Source of the DNA: Bdellovibrionales bacterium
Lineage (GTDB): Bacteria > Bdellovibrionota > Bacteriovoracia > Bacteriovoracales > Bacteriovoracaceae
Assembly (NCBI GenBank): GCA_018646675.1
Contig: JABGUH010000040.1
Coordinates: 83,477-147,476, forward strand
Reading direction: 5' to 3'
Length of the DNA: 64,000 nucleotides
A program made the position numbers and the translations under genes. Positions 17,855 through 26,746 of this stretch are shown piece by piece; the first letter of the stretch is position 1, and each line of letters begins with the position of its first letter. The notes beneath the pieces are model-generated. The model saw only the letters and a list, made by a program, of their open reading frames with translations. It was not told where the DNA came from and did not search any database.

Positions 17855-19240
17855 GTGTTATCAAAAAAAATTGATCACATGGTCGCTGGTTGTAACTATC
17901 TCTCCCTTATATTTGGCTTGGTTGCACTGGATCGAGAGCAGAGCTGCTTGATTCTCGATGACACTCGTTTTGGACTTGACGAGGAGAACCTTACCTCAAT
18001 CGACCAGATTAAAGTTGAGCTACTACGCACGATTGGAGAAAAGTATGCGCTGGCCCCCCTGCAGAACATAGAACGATACCTTGTTCCCCATCCACTATAT
18101 ATTCTGCAAAATAACATGCATCTACGACTAGGAAGAACTCCCTGGGAGAACATTCAAGAGATCCGGCGTAAAATCAGCTCTATTATAAAATGGCCCTCTG
18201 CCTCTCTTCCAACAGAGCAAGAGGGAGATGAGCAGAATTTTAATCGTATCTATATTGAGATTGCCGACCTTGCCGCCAAACAGATTTTCAGTAAATCGGA
18301 AAGAGACGGTGATAACAATCACCTCTCTACCCTACTGACAAATCCTGATCTCCCTTTCGGCAGAGAAGTGGCCAAGCTGGAAAAAGCAATCATGCATTAT
18401 GGAATGGATTGGCTAAACTATGGACAATTTGCCAGCTTGATAAACTCAACATCTTCACATCTTATGGGCATGCCACTCTATCCACCCCATAGAGACAACC
18501 AAACAATAAGAATCTTACACGCTTACGCTCTACTCTCTCCCATCTACCAGCTAGACACCTTATCTCTAACCAATGACCTGATGAAGCAGTTTGTCCTGAG
18601 TGGTGGTATTCATAAAAAAAGTAAAATTAAAAGTAGCGCTATTCATCGTCAACGAGTCTGGGCATTAGAGCTAGATAGCTTTGATGGTCTCTATCATCCA
18701 GAATATCTCCACCTTTTTGACAGTAATCTGAGTCAAACACCTTTCTCCTTTGCCAAAGAGCTACCATCTTACGAGTCAGTAATCGTTTTAAGTCACTATC
18801 ATGACCTATCAATCAGGCTCCCCCCCAATGGTGAGCATATTCTCTTGGATCAACTCTCTTGGGATGGGGGTGGCAACTACCCACTAACAACATTAACGTT
18901 CCCCACCAATTCATCTATCAAAGCTTGCTGTTATCTGCCATATCGCAAGGGACGAAAAATAGACTTTATCCAACCAAAGTTGTCGGCCATGCTCGACCAG
19001 CTACTCTGGAAAAATTGGGGGATACCTTCAAGTAAGCTAAAGTCCCGTTCTATCTCTCCTGCCAAAAAAGCTATTCCCCAACGCCACAAATTTTGCAACG
19101 AGTTGCCACAAGTCATTGAGATCTCACCGGCCAACCTGGTTAAAAGTGATCCCCTAATTAACTGTTTTTATCATGGCCCCTTGGCCAACCTAACTCTTGG
19201 CAATACTTCATTACTACTAGAAACTCTAACTTCTATATAA
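17855..19240 (+). CDS. unknown protein with Rossmann-like N-terminus, coupled to the Kdo-transferase-like gene
   Basis: 461 residues from a GTG directly following the upstream TAG; the ribosome site TTAGGAGAG sits inside the previous gene. The first 35 residues (HMVAGCNYLSLIFGLVALDREQSCLILDD) read as a beta-alpha-beta nucleotide-binding start, with a degenerate GxNxxS loop, as in FAD-dependent oxidoreductases. I cannot place the rest: it has no membrane segments and is rich in His/Tyr/Leu, with RHKFCNELP near the C-terminus. Tight coupling suggests that it modifies the same lipid or glycan as its neighbour. It could be a degenerate flavoprotein. Function not assigned. Confidence 0.6.
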   Translation: MLSKKIDHMVAGCNYLSLIFGLVALDREQSCLILDDTRFGLDEENLTSIDQIKVELLRTIGEKYALAPLQNIERYLVPHPLYILQNNMHLRLGRTPWENIQEIRRKISSIIKWPSASLPTEQEGDEQNFNRIYIEIADLAAKQIFSKSERDGDNNHLSTLLTNPDLPFGREVAKLEKAIMHYGMDWLNYGQFASLINSTSSHLMGMPLYPPHRDNQTIRILHAYALLSPIYQLDTLSLTNDLMKQFVLSGGIHKKSKIKSSAIHRQRVWALELDSFDGLYHPEYLHLFDSNLSQTPFSFAKELPSYESVIVLSHYHDLSIRLPPNGEHILLDQLSWDGGGNYPLTTLTFPTNSSIKACCYLPYRKGRKIDFIQPKLSAMLDQLLWKNWGIPSSKLKSRSISPAKKAIPQRHKFCNELPQVIEISPANLVKSDPLINCFYHGPLANLTLGNTSLLLETLTSI

Positions 19241-19252
19241 CTCGAAGTTAGA
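19225..19252 (+). other. 9-bp hairpin over the 3' end of the unknown gene
   Basis: Arms TCTAACTTC (19225-19233) and GAAGTTAGA (19244-19252) pair perfectly around a 10-base loop containing the stop codon. No T-run follows, so it is a weak terminator candidate or a 3'-end stabiliser separating the operon from the pilin gene. Confidence 0.4.
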
Positions 19253-19374
19253 ATCTGACCAAACTATTACCTTGATTTTACTATTCGAACTGTTCACAAT
19301 CTAGGTATTATAAAGGTAGTAATTTATAGTCTAGGGAGTTAAGACTGCCACTTATAACACGAACAGAAAAATTA

Positions 19375-19587
19375 TTGACTGAGCAGGGGCAGACGGCCGT
19401 CGAGTATGTGCTGATGCTACTGGTAGTCTCTGCGCTGGTCAGTGGACTTATGGGACGAGTTCGCGATTGGCTACTGCAGGATATTAAAGATTGTAAACAG
19501 AGCTCCAGCTCTCTAACCTGTCGAGTAAATAATCAATTCACTATGCTAGAAAGAAATAAATTCCGATACTTCCCCCTGCGCCGCTAA
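19375..19587 (+). CDS. Flp-type (class IVb) prepilin-like small protein
   Basis: About 70 residues, with an uncertain start: TTG at 19375, or CTG at 19345 behind AGGGAG. The sequence EQG-QTAVEYVLMLLVVSALVSGLMG shows the prepilin peptidase site (Gly before Gln), then Glu+5 and Tyr+6 followed by a hydrophobic helix, the signature of Flp/TadE-family pilins. Two cysteines follow (KDCKQSSSSLTCR). No tad/cpa assembly genes are present in the window, so it is an orphan pilin or minor pseudopilin. It lies 37 bases before glnN with no other partner. Confidence 0.68.
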   Translation: MTEQGQTAVEYVLMLLVVSALVSGLMGRVRDWLLQDIKDCKQSSSSLTCRVNNQFTMLERNKFRYFPLRR

Positions 19588-19624
19588 ATTATAACTTCAA
19601 GTGCAAATAATGGAGAGATAGAAA

Positions 19625-21814
19625 ATGTCTAACTCAAAAGCAAGAAAACATGCCAAACAAACAGCATCTCACCGAATCCCTTGCGGATTTACACCTAAAG
19701 ATCAATATACTTCCCATCCAAATATTAGCGATTATTTTGGGGCCAACGTCTTCGACTTTAATAAAATGGATAGCATCCCTTCCGCACTAAAAGAGCGAAT
19801 GATTGAGGTTTCTCAAAGTGGACAACAACTCAGCCGTGAACATGCCGAAATTATCGCAAAAGCAGTAACCATTTGGGCAACCAGCAATGGTGCCACCCAC
19901 TTTTGCCACTGGTTTCAACCTTTGACTGGGGGAAGTGCAGAGAAACACGATTCATTTTTATCTTTGAATAGTGAAGGCAAACCGATTAATAAGCTGCACG
20001 TGATGCAACTGATCCAAGGAGAGCCCGATGCCTCATCATTTCCCCATGGTGGCGGACGTAGCACTTTTGAGGCCAGAGGCTACACCTCCTGGGACATCTC
20101 CTCACCGATGTTTCTACAAGAAGGAGAGAGCGGGAAAATCCTCTGCATTCCAACAGCATTTGTCTCCTATACTGGAGAGGCTCTTGATATTAAGACCGGT
20201 TTATTACGAAGTAATGCTGTACTAAGTGCTGAAGTGGTTAAATTTCTACACCAGCTAGGCAAATCTGATGTCGACAAGGTAACAGTAAATTGTGGTGCCG
20301 AGCAGGAGTATTTTTTAATTGATAAATCCTACTATCACTTGCGACCAGATCTAGTGATGGCAGGCTGCACACTATTTGGTTCACTAACCAATCGTAACCA
20401 ACAGCTAAATGATCACTATTTTGGCAAAGTACCACACCGAGTTCTAGCCTTTATGCAGGAATTAGACTACGAATTACACCGCATGGGCATTCCTTCAAAA
20501 ACAAGACATAATGAAGTTGCCCCCGGCCAATTTGAAATTGCCCCAATATTCTCTAATGCCAACCTATCTGCTGACCACAACCAAATTACCATGGCGCTAA
20601 TCAAGGATGTAGCAGAGAGACATAACTTTGTCGCGCTTCTACATGAAAAACCATTTGCCGGAGTCAATGGAAGTGGTAAACACCTTAATTGGTCAATGTG
20701 TGATAATACAGGTCGCAACTTGCTCTCACCAGGAGATCGCCCTGAAAGCAACTATCGCTTTCTAGCAATTGTGGCAATTATTATTGAAGCAGTCCATCGA
20801 CATGCAGATGCAATAAGGATGTCGATTGCTGTCCATGGTAATGATCATCGTCTTGGTGGAAATGAAGCCCCTCCAGGTATTATCTCCGTATTTCTAGGAG
20901 ATACTTTGACTAATATCTACCAGGCAATTATGTCTGGGAAAGACTTCAAATCCAGTGATTTGGGTATGATCGATTTGGGTGCCAATGCTTTAGTCCATGT
21001 ACCTAAAGATAATACTGATCGGAATCGTACCTCCCCCTTTGCATTTACTGGAAATCGTTTTGAGTTTCGCGCCTGTGGTTCTTCGCAAGCCATTGGCTTT
21101 CCATTAACTGTCCTAAATAGTGCCGTTGCAGAAGTATTTCACCAATCAAGCGACCTGCTTCAAGGCTACCTTGCTCAAGGTATGGAGCAGAAACAAGCAC
21201 TGCTTACGCTAATTAAACATTGGCACAAAAATTCATCTGCAGTAGTATTCAATGGTGACGGATATACTGACGAGTGGGCCAAAGAAGCCAAAAAAAGAAA
21301 ACTTCCCAACATAAAATCAACTCCAGAAGCGCTACAAATATTGCAAGATAAAAATGCCTCCAAGTTCATGGTAGATATGGGTGTTTTTAACTTTAAAGAA
21401 CTTGAAATGCGTTTTAATGTTATGTTGGAACACTATAACCTTCACCGACAGATTGAGATACGTACTCTTTTAGATATGGTTCGACAGTACGTTCTCCCTG
21501 CTGCAATTAACTATAAAGGGAAATTACTGACCGTTGTCTGTAATGGACAACAGGCAAAAATTAAAACTGAAGTAGAAAAGAAGCTAATTGATACCCTGGA
21601 AACTTTAACTACTGATCTATACTTACAACACAACAAACTGCAGAAGCTAGAAGATAGATGGAGTGATGACCAGAAAGTTAATGGTGAAATGCTGGCAAAT
21701 AGTGCGCTGCCGATGATGAGAGAACTTGCCTCCAGTTGTAATCAAGTTGAGTCACTGATCCCAGATGATTTGTGGGGAGTACCCAAGTATTACGACCTCC
21801 TTTTCATTCGCTAG
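19625..21814 (+). CDS. glnN: type III glutamine synthetase
   Basis: 729 residues, the normal length of GSIII, a hexamer- or dodecamer-forming enzyme that makes glutamine from glutamate, ammonia and ATP. The metal and substrate motifs are intact: NCGAEQEYFLID, RHNEVAPGQFEIAP, EKPFAGVNGSGKHLNWSM, GNDHRLGGNEAPPG, and the Arg-rich NRTSPFAFTGNRFEFR. The N-terminal GSIII domain (YFGANVFDF...HFCHWFQPLTG) is also present. The GGAGAG ribosome site precedes the ATG. It is probably co-transcribed with murD, 8 bases downstream. No nitrogen-control site was recognised upstream. Confidence 0.96.
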   Translation: MSNSKARKHAKQTASHRIPCGFTPKDQYTSHPNISDYFGANVFDFNKMDSIPSALKERMIEVSQSGQQLSREHAEIIAKAVTIWATSNGATHFCHWFQPLTGGSAEKHDSFLSLNSEGKPINKLHVMQLIQGEPDASSFPHGGGRSTFEARGYTSWDISSPMFLQEGESGKILCIPTAFVSYTGEALDIKTGLLRSNAVLSAEVVKFLHQLGKSDVDKVTVNCGAEQEYFLIDKSYYHLRPDLVMAGCTLFGSLTNRNQQLNDHYFGKVPHRVLAFMQELDYELHRMGIPSKTRHNEVAPGQFEIAPIFSNANLSADHNQITMALIKDVAERHNFVALLHEKPFAGVNGSGKHLNWSMCDNTGRNLLSPGDRPESNYRFLAIVAIIIEAVHRHADAIRMSIAVHGNDHRLGGNEAPPGIISVFLGDTLTNIYQAIMSGKDFKSSDLGMIDLGANALVHVPKDNTDRNRTSPFAFTGNRFEFRACGSSQAIGFPLTVLNSAVAEVFHQSSDLLQGYLAQGMEQKQALLTLIKHWHKNSSAVVFNGDGYTDEWAKEAKKRKLPNIKSTPEALQILQDKNASKFMVDMGVFNFKELEMRFNVMLEHYNLHRQIEIRTLLDMVRQYVLPAAINYKGKLLTVVCNGQQAKIKTEVEKKLIDTLETLTTDLYLQHNKLQKLEDRWSDDQKVNGEMLANSALPMMRELASSCNQVESLIPDDLWGVPKYYDLLFIR

Positions 21815-21822
21815 GAAATCTT

Positions 21823-23223
21823 ATGAATCAGATATCACTAAACCGAGTTACTATTTTTGGGCCGGCCCGCTCTGGTTATTCCGCTTTGCGTATGCTGGTT
21901 GAACAGCAAATTAGTAATATAACGATGATTGGCCAAGGAGAATCTAATCAGTGGCCCAATTGTCAGGAGATCTATCAACTAATTGGCAACGACAACTGTC
22001 TAAATCAAGAGAGTAAACAGGCGGCCAGTGCTATTGCCAGCTCATCTGTAATTATTCTCTCCCCGGGTATCCCCCGCGAGCATCCCCTGCTTCAACAGGC
22101 TCTGATAGAGCAGATCCCTGTAATTAGCGAAATTGAGCTAACTTATCAACTCCTACCCATCCCCCGACCCAAAATTGTAGCGATAACTGGCACCAATGGA
22201 AAAACCACTACGACGACAATTGTCGGAGAACTCATTGAAGCGACCGGAAAAAGTGTCTTTGTCGGAGGTAATATCGGCATACCGATGGCAGAATATATCG
22301 CTAATGGTAAGAGTGCAGAGTACATGGTACTAGAACTCTCTAGTTTTCAATTAGAAAGTATCACCACCTTTCACCCCCATGTTGTTCTTTTCTTAAATAT
22401 TTTCCAAAATCATGGCGAGAGATACACAAAAATTGATGACTACTTTAGGGCCAAAACTAATATCGTAAAGAATATGGACGAGAGTGATCACATTATACTA
22501 CCAAATGACATTGATTTAATTGCAACCTGGGGTAAAACCATCTCCCCAACCAAACACTGGTTTACTAATAATAATTTTTCTGCACTGGCCAATAAAATTG
22601 AGATAAATTACTCACTGGATAATTATCAGCTGGTCGGTGGACATAACATTGTCAACTTATACTGTGCTACTAAGATTCTTGAAGTTCTAGAATTGGATAA
22701 CACACCAGCACAAAAAGAGAAAATCGGCAAAGCAATTAACCTACTAGAAGGTGTCCCTCACCGCCTACAACCAGTAAAACAGGGGCGAGGAGAGTATTTA
22801 GCACTCAATGATGCAAAAAGCACGAACTGGGATGCCACCTTGACCGCCCTAGAGACTCTTGGCACCTTGAAGGATAAAAGCCGAGACCAGGTTTTTCTAA
22901 TTTTAGGAGGCCAGGGCAGAAATAAGGGAGACTCTATTTTACCCTACCTTTCCAGGCTAAATTCAAGTGTCACCACAATACTACTAATCGGTGATATGGC
23001 ACAAATTTTATCTAATGAGATTGGCGATCAGCTGGCACACAAAGTAGTAGAAACGGTTGAACAGGCAATTTCCTTTCTTGATCAACTCTCCAAAGATGAA
23101 CAAGCACGGTCAATCCTACTTTTTTCTCCGGCTTTTCCATCTTTTGACCAGTATAGTAATTATGTAGAAAGAGGAGAGCATTTCATCTCACTATTAGCTT
23201 CAGGAGAAAATAAAAATGAGTGA
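21823..23223 (+). CDS. murD: UDP-N-acetylmuramoyl-L-alanine:D-glutamate ligase
   Basis: 466 residues from the ATG at 21823 (AGGAA site overlapping the glnN stop). An N-terminal Rossmann domain (TIFGPARSGYSALRML) is followed by the Mur-ligase ATP loop AITGTNGKTTTTT, GGNIGIP and ELSSFQLE. The C-terminal domain has NDAKSTNWDATLTAL, GGQGRNKG and LLFSPAFPSFDQYSNYVERGEHF, all diagnostic of MurD. It adds D-glutamate to the peptidoglycan precursor in the cytoplasm. Location outside a dcw (division and cell wall) cluster and next to glutamine synthetase is unusual. Its 3' end overlaps pepP by 8 bases. Confidence 0.95.
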   Translation: MNQISLNRVTIFGPARSGYSALRMLVEQQISNITMIGQGESNQWPNCQEIYQLIGNDNCLNQESKQAASAIASSSVIILSPGIPREHPLLQQALIEQIPVISEIELTYQLLPIPRPKIVAITGTNGKTTTTTIVGELIEATGKSVFVGGNIGIPMAEYIANGKSAEYMVLELSSFQLESITTFHPHVVLFLNIFQNHGERYTKIDDYFRAKTNIVKNMDESDHIILPNDIDLIATWGKTISPTKHWFTNNNFSALANKIEINYSLDNYQLVGGHNIVNLYCATKILEVLELDNTPAQKEKIGKAINLLEGVPHRLQPVKQGRGEYLALNDAKSTNWDATLTALETLGTLKDKSRDQVFLILGGQGRNKGDSILPYLSRLNSSVTTILLIGDMAQILSNEIGDQLAHKVVETVEQAISFLDQLSKDEQARSILLFSPAFPSFDQYSNYVERGEHFISLLASGENKNE

Positions 23224-24961
23224 TGGACTGGATGTAGTTTTAACCTCCAAGCAAATTGAATCAAACCTTGAGAAAATATGTGCTCTGATGGCCAAAGCGG
23301 AATTGGATGGATACTACATCTCTGGCAGTGATCCCTACCTTAATGAGTATGTAAAACGATCGATGAATCACCGTTACTACTTATCAGGATTCACTGGTTC
23401 TACAGGTGATCTACTTCTCCTGCCCAGCGGTGGACGACTATATGTTGATGGCCGTTACCATGAACAGGCTGATAGTGAAACTCATCAGGCACTGACGGTC
23501 GTAAAAGTAGAACATGGAAATAGCAACCGCAAACAGTTATTAAGTGATATTTTCGAGCTGAAGATCAAGCGCCTTGGATATGAGTCAGATAGAACATCTC
23601 AATTAACCGTTGAGCAGTTTAAAGAGCTTGAGATCGAACTATTCCCCTCCATCGATGAGGTGGCCCAAATCGTTGGCAGCAAGAGCGAACTGCCCACTAA
23701 TCCAATCTATGCACTTGATGAGTTTGAGAGCAAAGAGAGTTATCAAGATAAAATATCAAAGATCATAGGTGATAATGAGGCGCTATTCCTCTCTCAGCTT
23801 GATCAAATTTCCTGGCTGGTTAACTGCCGTGGTTTTCACCTTCCATATCAAAGTATATTTTTAGCGCGCATGGTTGCACTAAAAGAGCAGGCCCTGATTT
23901 TTGTTCCAGAGGGCATCCCGATTGAGCCTAAACTCCAGAATCATCCCTTTCTTACTTTTATATATGTCAAGTCGGGAGGAACTCTCCAGCAACTGGTAAC
24001 TCTACGCAAAAACCATCAAATCGATCGTATTTTCTACTCTAAATCATCAGTTACCGCTGAAGATTATCACTACCTATCCACTGTCTTTAATGAACGCATT
24101 TTAACTCCTCAAGAGAATATGGTGGCAGATGTTGCGGCGAAGAAAAGTGAAACCGAGATCGTTCTTTTCAAAGAAGCCTTTGCCCGCGCCAACCAGGCAA
24201 TTTTCAAAACAATTAAAGATGTTATCAGACGTTTTGAATGTGAAGAGCGGGTGTCAGAGCAAGATTTCTACAATCAGACCAATACTAACTATAGCGATGG
24301 CGGTGCCATAACCCAAAGTTTTAAAACTATTTCAGCCGTTGGCAAGAACAGTTCAATCATTCACTTTGGGCAGCCCAGCTCTAAAAATATTATTAGTGAC
24401 GGCGATCTGCTACTATTAGACTCCGGTGCTTACTATAAAAATGGATTTGCCACTGACACTACCCGAACTTTTATTGCCGGGGAGCCAGCTCCTTGGCAAC
24501 GAGAAATTTACACCCTAGTACTTAAAGGGTTACTTCAAGCTCAAAATGCCGTATTTCCAGTCGGAACCTGGGGGGCATCCATCGATGCCTTGGCACGTAC
24601 TCCCATGCAGAGGTTGGGATATGATTATGCTCATGGCACCGGCCATGGCATTGGGGTAAATGCTCACGAGGCTGGATATAGTATCTCTCCCAAAAGCAAT
24701 CGTCCTTTAGTTGAAGGCAGTATTGGTTCTATCGAACCAGGAATCTACCTACCCCAGAAGGGCGGGGTACGCTTAGAAAATATTGTCTTAGTAGAGGCTC
24801 ATCCTAAATTCTCTGGTATGCTCCATTTTGTACCATTAACCTGTATCGGATTTGAACCAAAACTAATCGACTATAAAATGCTTACCTCAGAAGAACAGGT
24901 AATGCTTGTTGACTATGAGGAACTATGTCGTAAGCAGGGGACCAGCTTTACTTGGTCCTAA
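23216..24961 (+). CDS. pepP: M24B Xaa-Pro aminopeptidase, three-domain type
   Basis: 581 residues, the long eukaryote-like form. Two creatinase-type N-terminal domains (about 10-150 and 160-310) precede a pita-bread catalytic domain. Metal ligands are visible in LLLLDSGAYYKNGFATDTTRTF (two Asp), GTGHGIGVNAHE (His), GSIEPGIY (Glu) and GVRLENIVLV (Glu). The enzyme removes the first residue of peptides with proline second. It has no signal peptide and is therefore cytoplasmic. Its ATG overlaps the end of murD, with AGGAG inside murD, so translation is coupled. Confidence 0.94.
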   Translation: MSDGLDVVLTSKQIESNLEKICALMAKAELDGYYISGSDPYLNEYVKRSMNHRYYLSGFTGSTGDLLLLPSGGRLYVDGRYHEQADSETHQALTVVKVEHGNSNRKQLLSDIFELKIKRLGYESDRTSQLTVEQFKELEIELFPSIDEVAQIVGSKSELPTNPIYALDEFESKESYQDKISKIIGDNEALFLSQLDQISWLVNCRGFHLPYQSIFLARMVALKEQALIFVPEGIPIEPKLQNHPFLTFIYVKSGGTLQQLVTLRKNHQIDRIFYSKSSVTAEDYHYLSTVFNERILTPQENMVADVAAKKSETEIVLFKEAFARANQAIFKTIKDVIRRFECEERVSEQDFYNQTNTNYSDGGAITQSFKTISAVGKNSSIIHFGQPSSKNIISDGDLLLLDSGAYYKNGFATDTTRTFIAGEPAPWQREIYTLVLKGLLQAQNAVFPVGTWGASIDALARTPMQRLGYDYAHGTGHGIGVNAHEAGYSISPKSNRPLVEGSIGSIEPGIYLPQKGGVRLENIVLVEAHPKFSGMLHFVPLTCIGFEPKLIDYKMLTSEEQVMLVDYEELCRKQGTSFTWS

Positions 24962-24979
24962 CATTGGCTTAACTGGAAT

Positions 24980-25510
24980 ATGAGTCAAACCTCATCTCAC
25001 TATCAGATTGTCACTACTCAAGGAGATATTACAACATTTCAAGCCGATGCGATGGGAAATGCTGCCAACGCCTTATTGGTTGGAGGTGGCGGAGTTGATG
25101 GAGCCATTCACTCTGCAGCGGGGCCGCAACTACTGACCGAATTACAAAAGAGCTATCCTCAAGGTGTTGCCCCGGGTGAAGCAGTTATCACCCCTGCCTA
25201 TGGTAAGCTGAAAGTTAAATGGGTGATTCATGCAGTAGGACCAATTTGGCGAGGCGGTAGTGATCAAGAGAGTGAAACTCTCTACTCCGCATATCTCAAA
25301 TGTTATCAGTTAGCAGAGATGAAGCAGTGTCGCCACCTTCTAATGCCAGCAATCTCTTGTGGAATCTACGGTTTTCCTCATCCACAGGCAGCCAACATTG
25401 CCATCCAAGCATCAAGGAGTTTTCTTGCTACCTCTCTCCACCTAAAGAAGGTGGAGTTTGTCCTTTTGCACTATCAACTACTAGAGGTTTTTAACGACTA
25501 TCTATCATAG
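24980..25510 (+). CDS. macrodomain protein (YmdB-like ADP-ribose/O-acetyl-ADP-ribose hydrolase)
   Basis: 176 residues forming a single macrodomain. The ligand-binding motifs are ADAMGNAANALLVGGGGVDGAIHSAAG (residues 23-49), VIHAVGPIW and AISCGIYGFPHPQAA. The family removes ADP-ribose or acetyl groups from ADP-ribosylated products. The first motif has MGNAAN where most have IVNAAN, but the Asp, Asn and GGGVD loop are kept, so activity is likely. It lies 18 bases after pepP and is the last gene of the glnN-murD-pepP run. Its end overlaps the convergent phosphoesterase gene by 13 bases. Confidence 0.92.
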   Translation: MSQTSSHYQIVTTQGDITTFQADAMGNAANALLVGGGGVDGAIHSAAGPQLLTELQKSYPQGVAPGEAVITPAYGKLKVKWVIHAVGPIWRGGSDQESETLYSAYLKCYQLAEMKQCRHLLMPAISCGIYGFPHPQAANIAIQASRSFLATSLHLKKVEFVLLHYQLLEVFNDYLS

Positions 25511-26679
25511 TAAACATCATGAGCAGGATCAATTGCCAGACGATTTGGAAAGTGAGCATTACTCTCTTCCTCTCCGCGAGAGTTCAGATACCTATGATCT
25601 ATCTCACCTTGGGCGGAAATGGAGACTTCCAAATATCCATAGTTTGTTTTGATATCTGTGCCCAATAAATAACGCCTTGTCCCTCCGGAGCAGGGTAAAG
25701 ATAGCACTTTTAGCTCGCTTCCATCACTATAGCGATAGTGGCCACTAAAAAATGCATGAGAGTGGCCAAAAATAACTAGATCAACCTGATGATCAATTAG
25801 GACTGCCTCTAATGAATCATCACCCCGTCGACTGCGTCGTTCATTCTTTAGAGCACCATTGTGGTAGATAGTATTGCTATTTCTACTTTTACTGACAACT
25901 GAGTAAAGTGGAATATGTCCATAAACTACCTTTGCAACTGCTTTTTGTGCCTTAACTGAGCCTAGCTGTTGCTTTAGCCAGTCAATTTGTACACCATGGT
26001 TTTTAAGTGATGAGTAACGGGCATCATCCAGCGAAACAAAGAAAACCCCACCCTTCATGAAGGAGTAATAGAATGGGTAATGAGTAGCATCAACAAAGTC
26101 GATTACCGGACGCCTTGGCTCCCACTGCTCTTGATATATTTTTTGCTCTTGCTGATAATAAGCATCATGATTGCCAGGACTAGGCAAAAAAGGAATTCCA
26201 CTCTCGGTAATTGGCCCTAATACACGGGAGAAAAATGAGTTCCACATGCGACGGTAACTACTATCTGATAGCTTACGCTTCTCACCATCAATATAGTCTC
26301 CCACACCTATAATAAGGTCTGGAGCAGAATTCACCATCTGCTGCACAACATTTATAGTATGGCTACTGTAGTCGCCACGGGTGTTAATATTCATATCCGA
26401 AAAGGCATTAAAAAATACACCCTGGCCGGTGGGAGTGATTACGACAGGATCGGGTTCAATAACAGGATCGGGTTCAGGAACAGGATCAGGCTCAGGAGCA
26501 GGATCGGGTTCAGGAATGGGATCAGGCTCAGGAACTGGATCAGGAATGGGATCGGGCTCTGGAGCGGGAGTTGCCACGGGGTCTGGTTTTGGTGGGGGCG
26601 GTGATCCCCAGGCGAACAGTGCCGTAACGTGACAGGAGAGTATCAATACTATAAGAGTGTGTGTTAGTCGTGTTTTCAT
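25498..26679 (-). CDS. exported calcineurin-like metallophosphoesterase with PEPDP-repeat linker
   Basis: 393 residues. A signal peptide (ending ALFAWG) is followed by an acidic proline-repeat linker (27-80) and a calcineurin-like phosphoesterase domain (about 88-330). Motifs include GDYID (127-131), GNHD (169-172), VYGHIPLYS and FGHSHAFF. The first motif, normally DxH, reads SDMN (Asp95, Asn97), so one metal ligand is altered. The enzyme probably acts on a phosphoester in the periplasm or at the surface, with the linker as a cell-wall spacer. The substrate is unknown. The gene is convergent with the macrodomain gene and 67 bases downstream of the HD-GYP gene. Confidence 0.85.
   Translation of the reverse strand: MKTRLTHTLIVLILSCHVTALFAWGSPPPPKPDPVATPAPEPDPIPDPVPEPDPIPEPDPAPEPDPVPEPDPVIEPDPVVITPTGQGVFFNAFSDMNINTRGDYSSHTINVVQQMVNSAPDLIIGVGDYIDGEKRKLSDSSYRRMWNSFFSRVLGPITESGIPFLPSPGNHDAYYQQEQKIYQEQWEPRRPVIDFVDATHYPFYYSFMKGGVFFVSLDDARYSSLKNHGVQIDWLKQQLGSVKAQKAVAKVVYGHIPLYSVVSKSRNSNTIYHNGALKNERRSRRGDDSLEAVLIDHQVDLVIFGHSHAFFSGHYRYSDGSELKVLSLPCSGGTRRYLLGTDIKTNYGYLEVSISAQGEIDHRYLNSRGEEESNAHFPNRLAIDPAHDVYYDR
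26440..26601 (-). repeat. proline/aspartate/glutamate (PxPDP) codon repeats
   Basis: Degenerate 12-18-base repeats encode P[E/D]PDP[I/V/A] units across residues 27-80 of the phosphoesterase. The copies are near-identical in DNA, so length changes by slippage are likely. The encoded segment would be an extended, negatively charged spacer. Confidence 0.8.
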
Positions 26680-26746
26680 ACTATACTGCTCGGAGGATAA
26701 GCTTAAAGATTAATAGCTAATTTAAAAAAAAGTACGAAACTACGCT

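Noticed and set aside
26359..26632. Open frames encoding Gly-Ser repeats (GSGSGTGSG)
   Set aside because: They are the antisense of the PEPDP linker codons; no ribosome site and no sensible flanking sequence.
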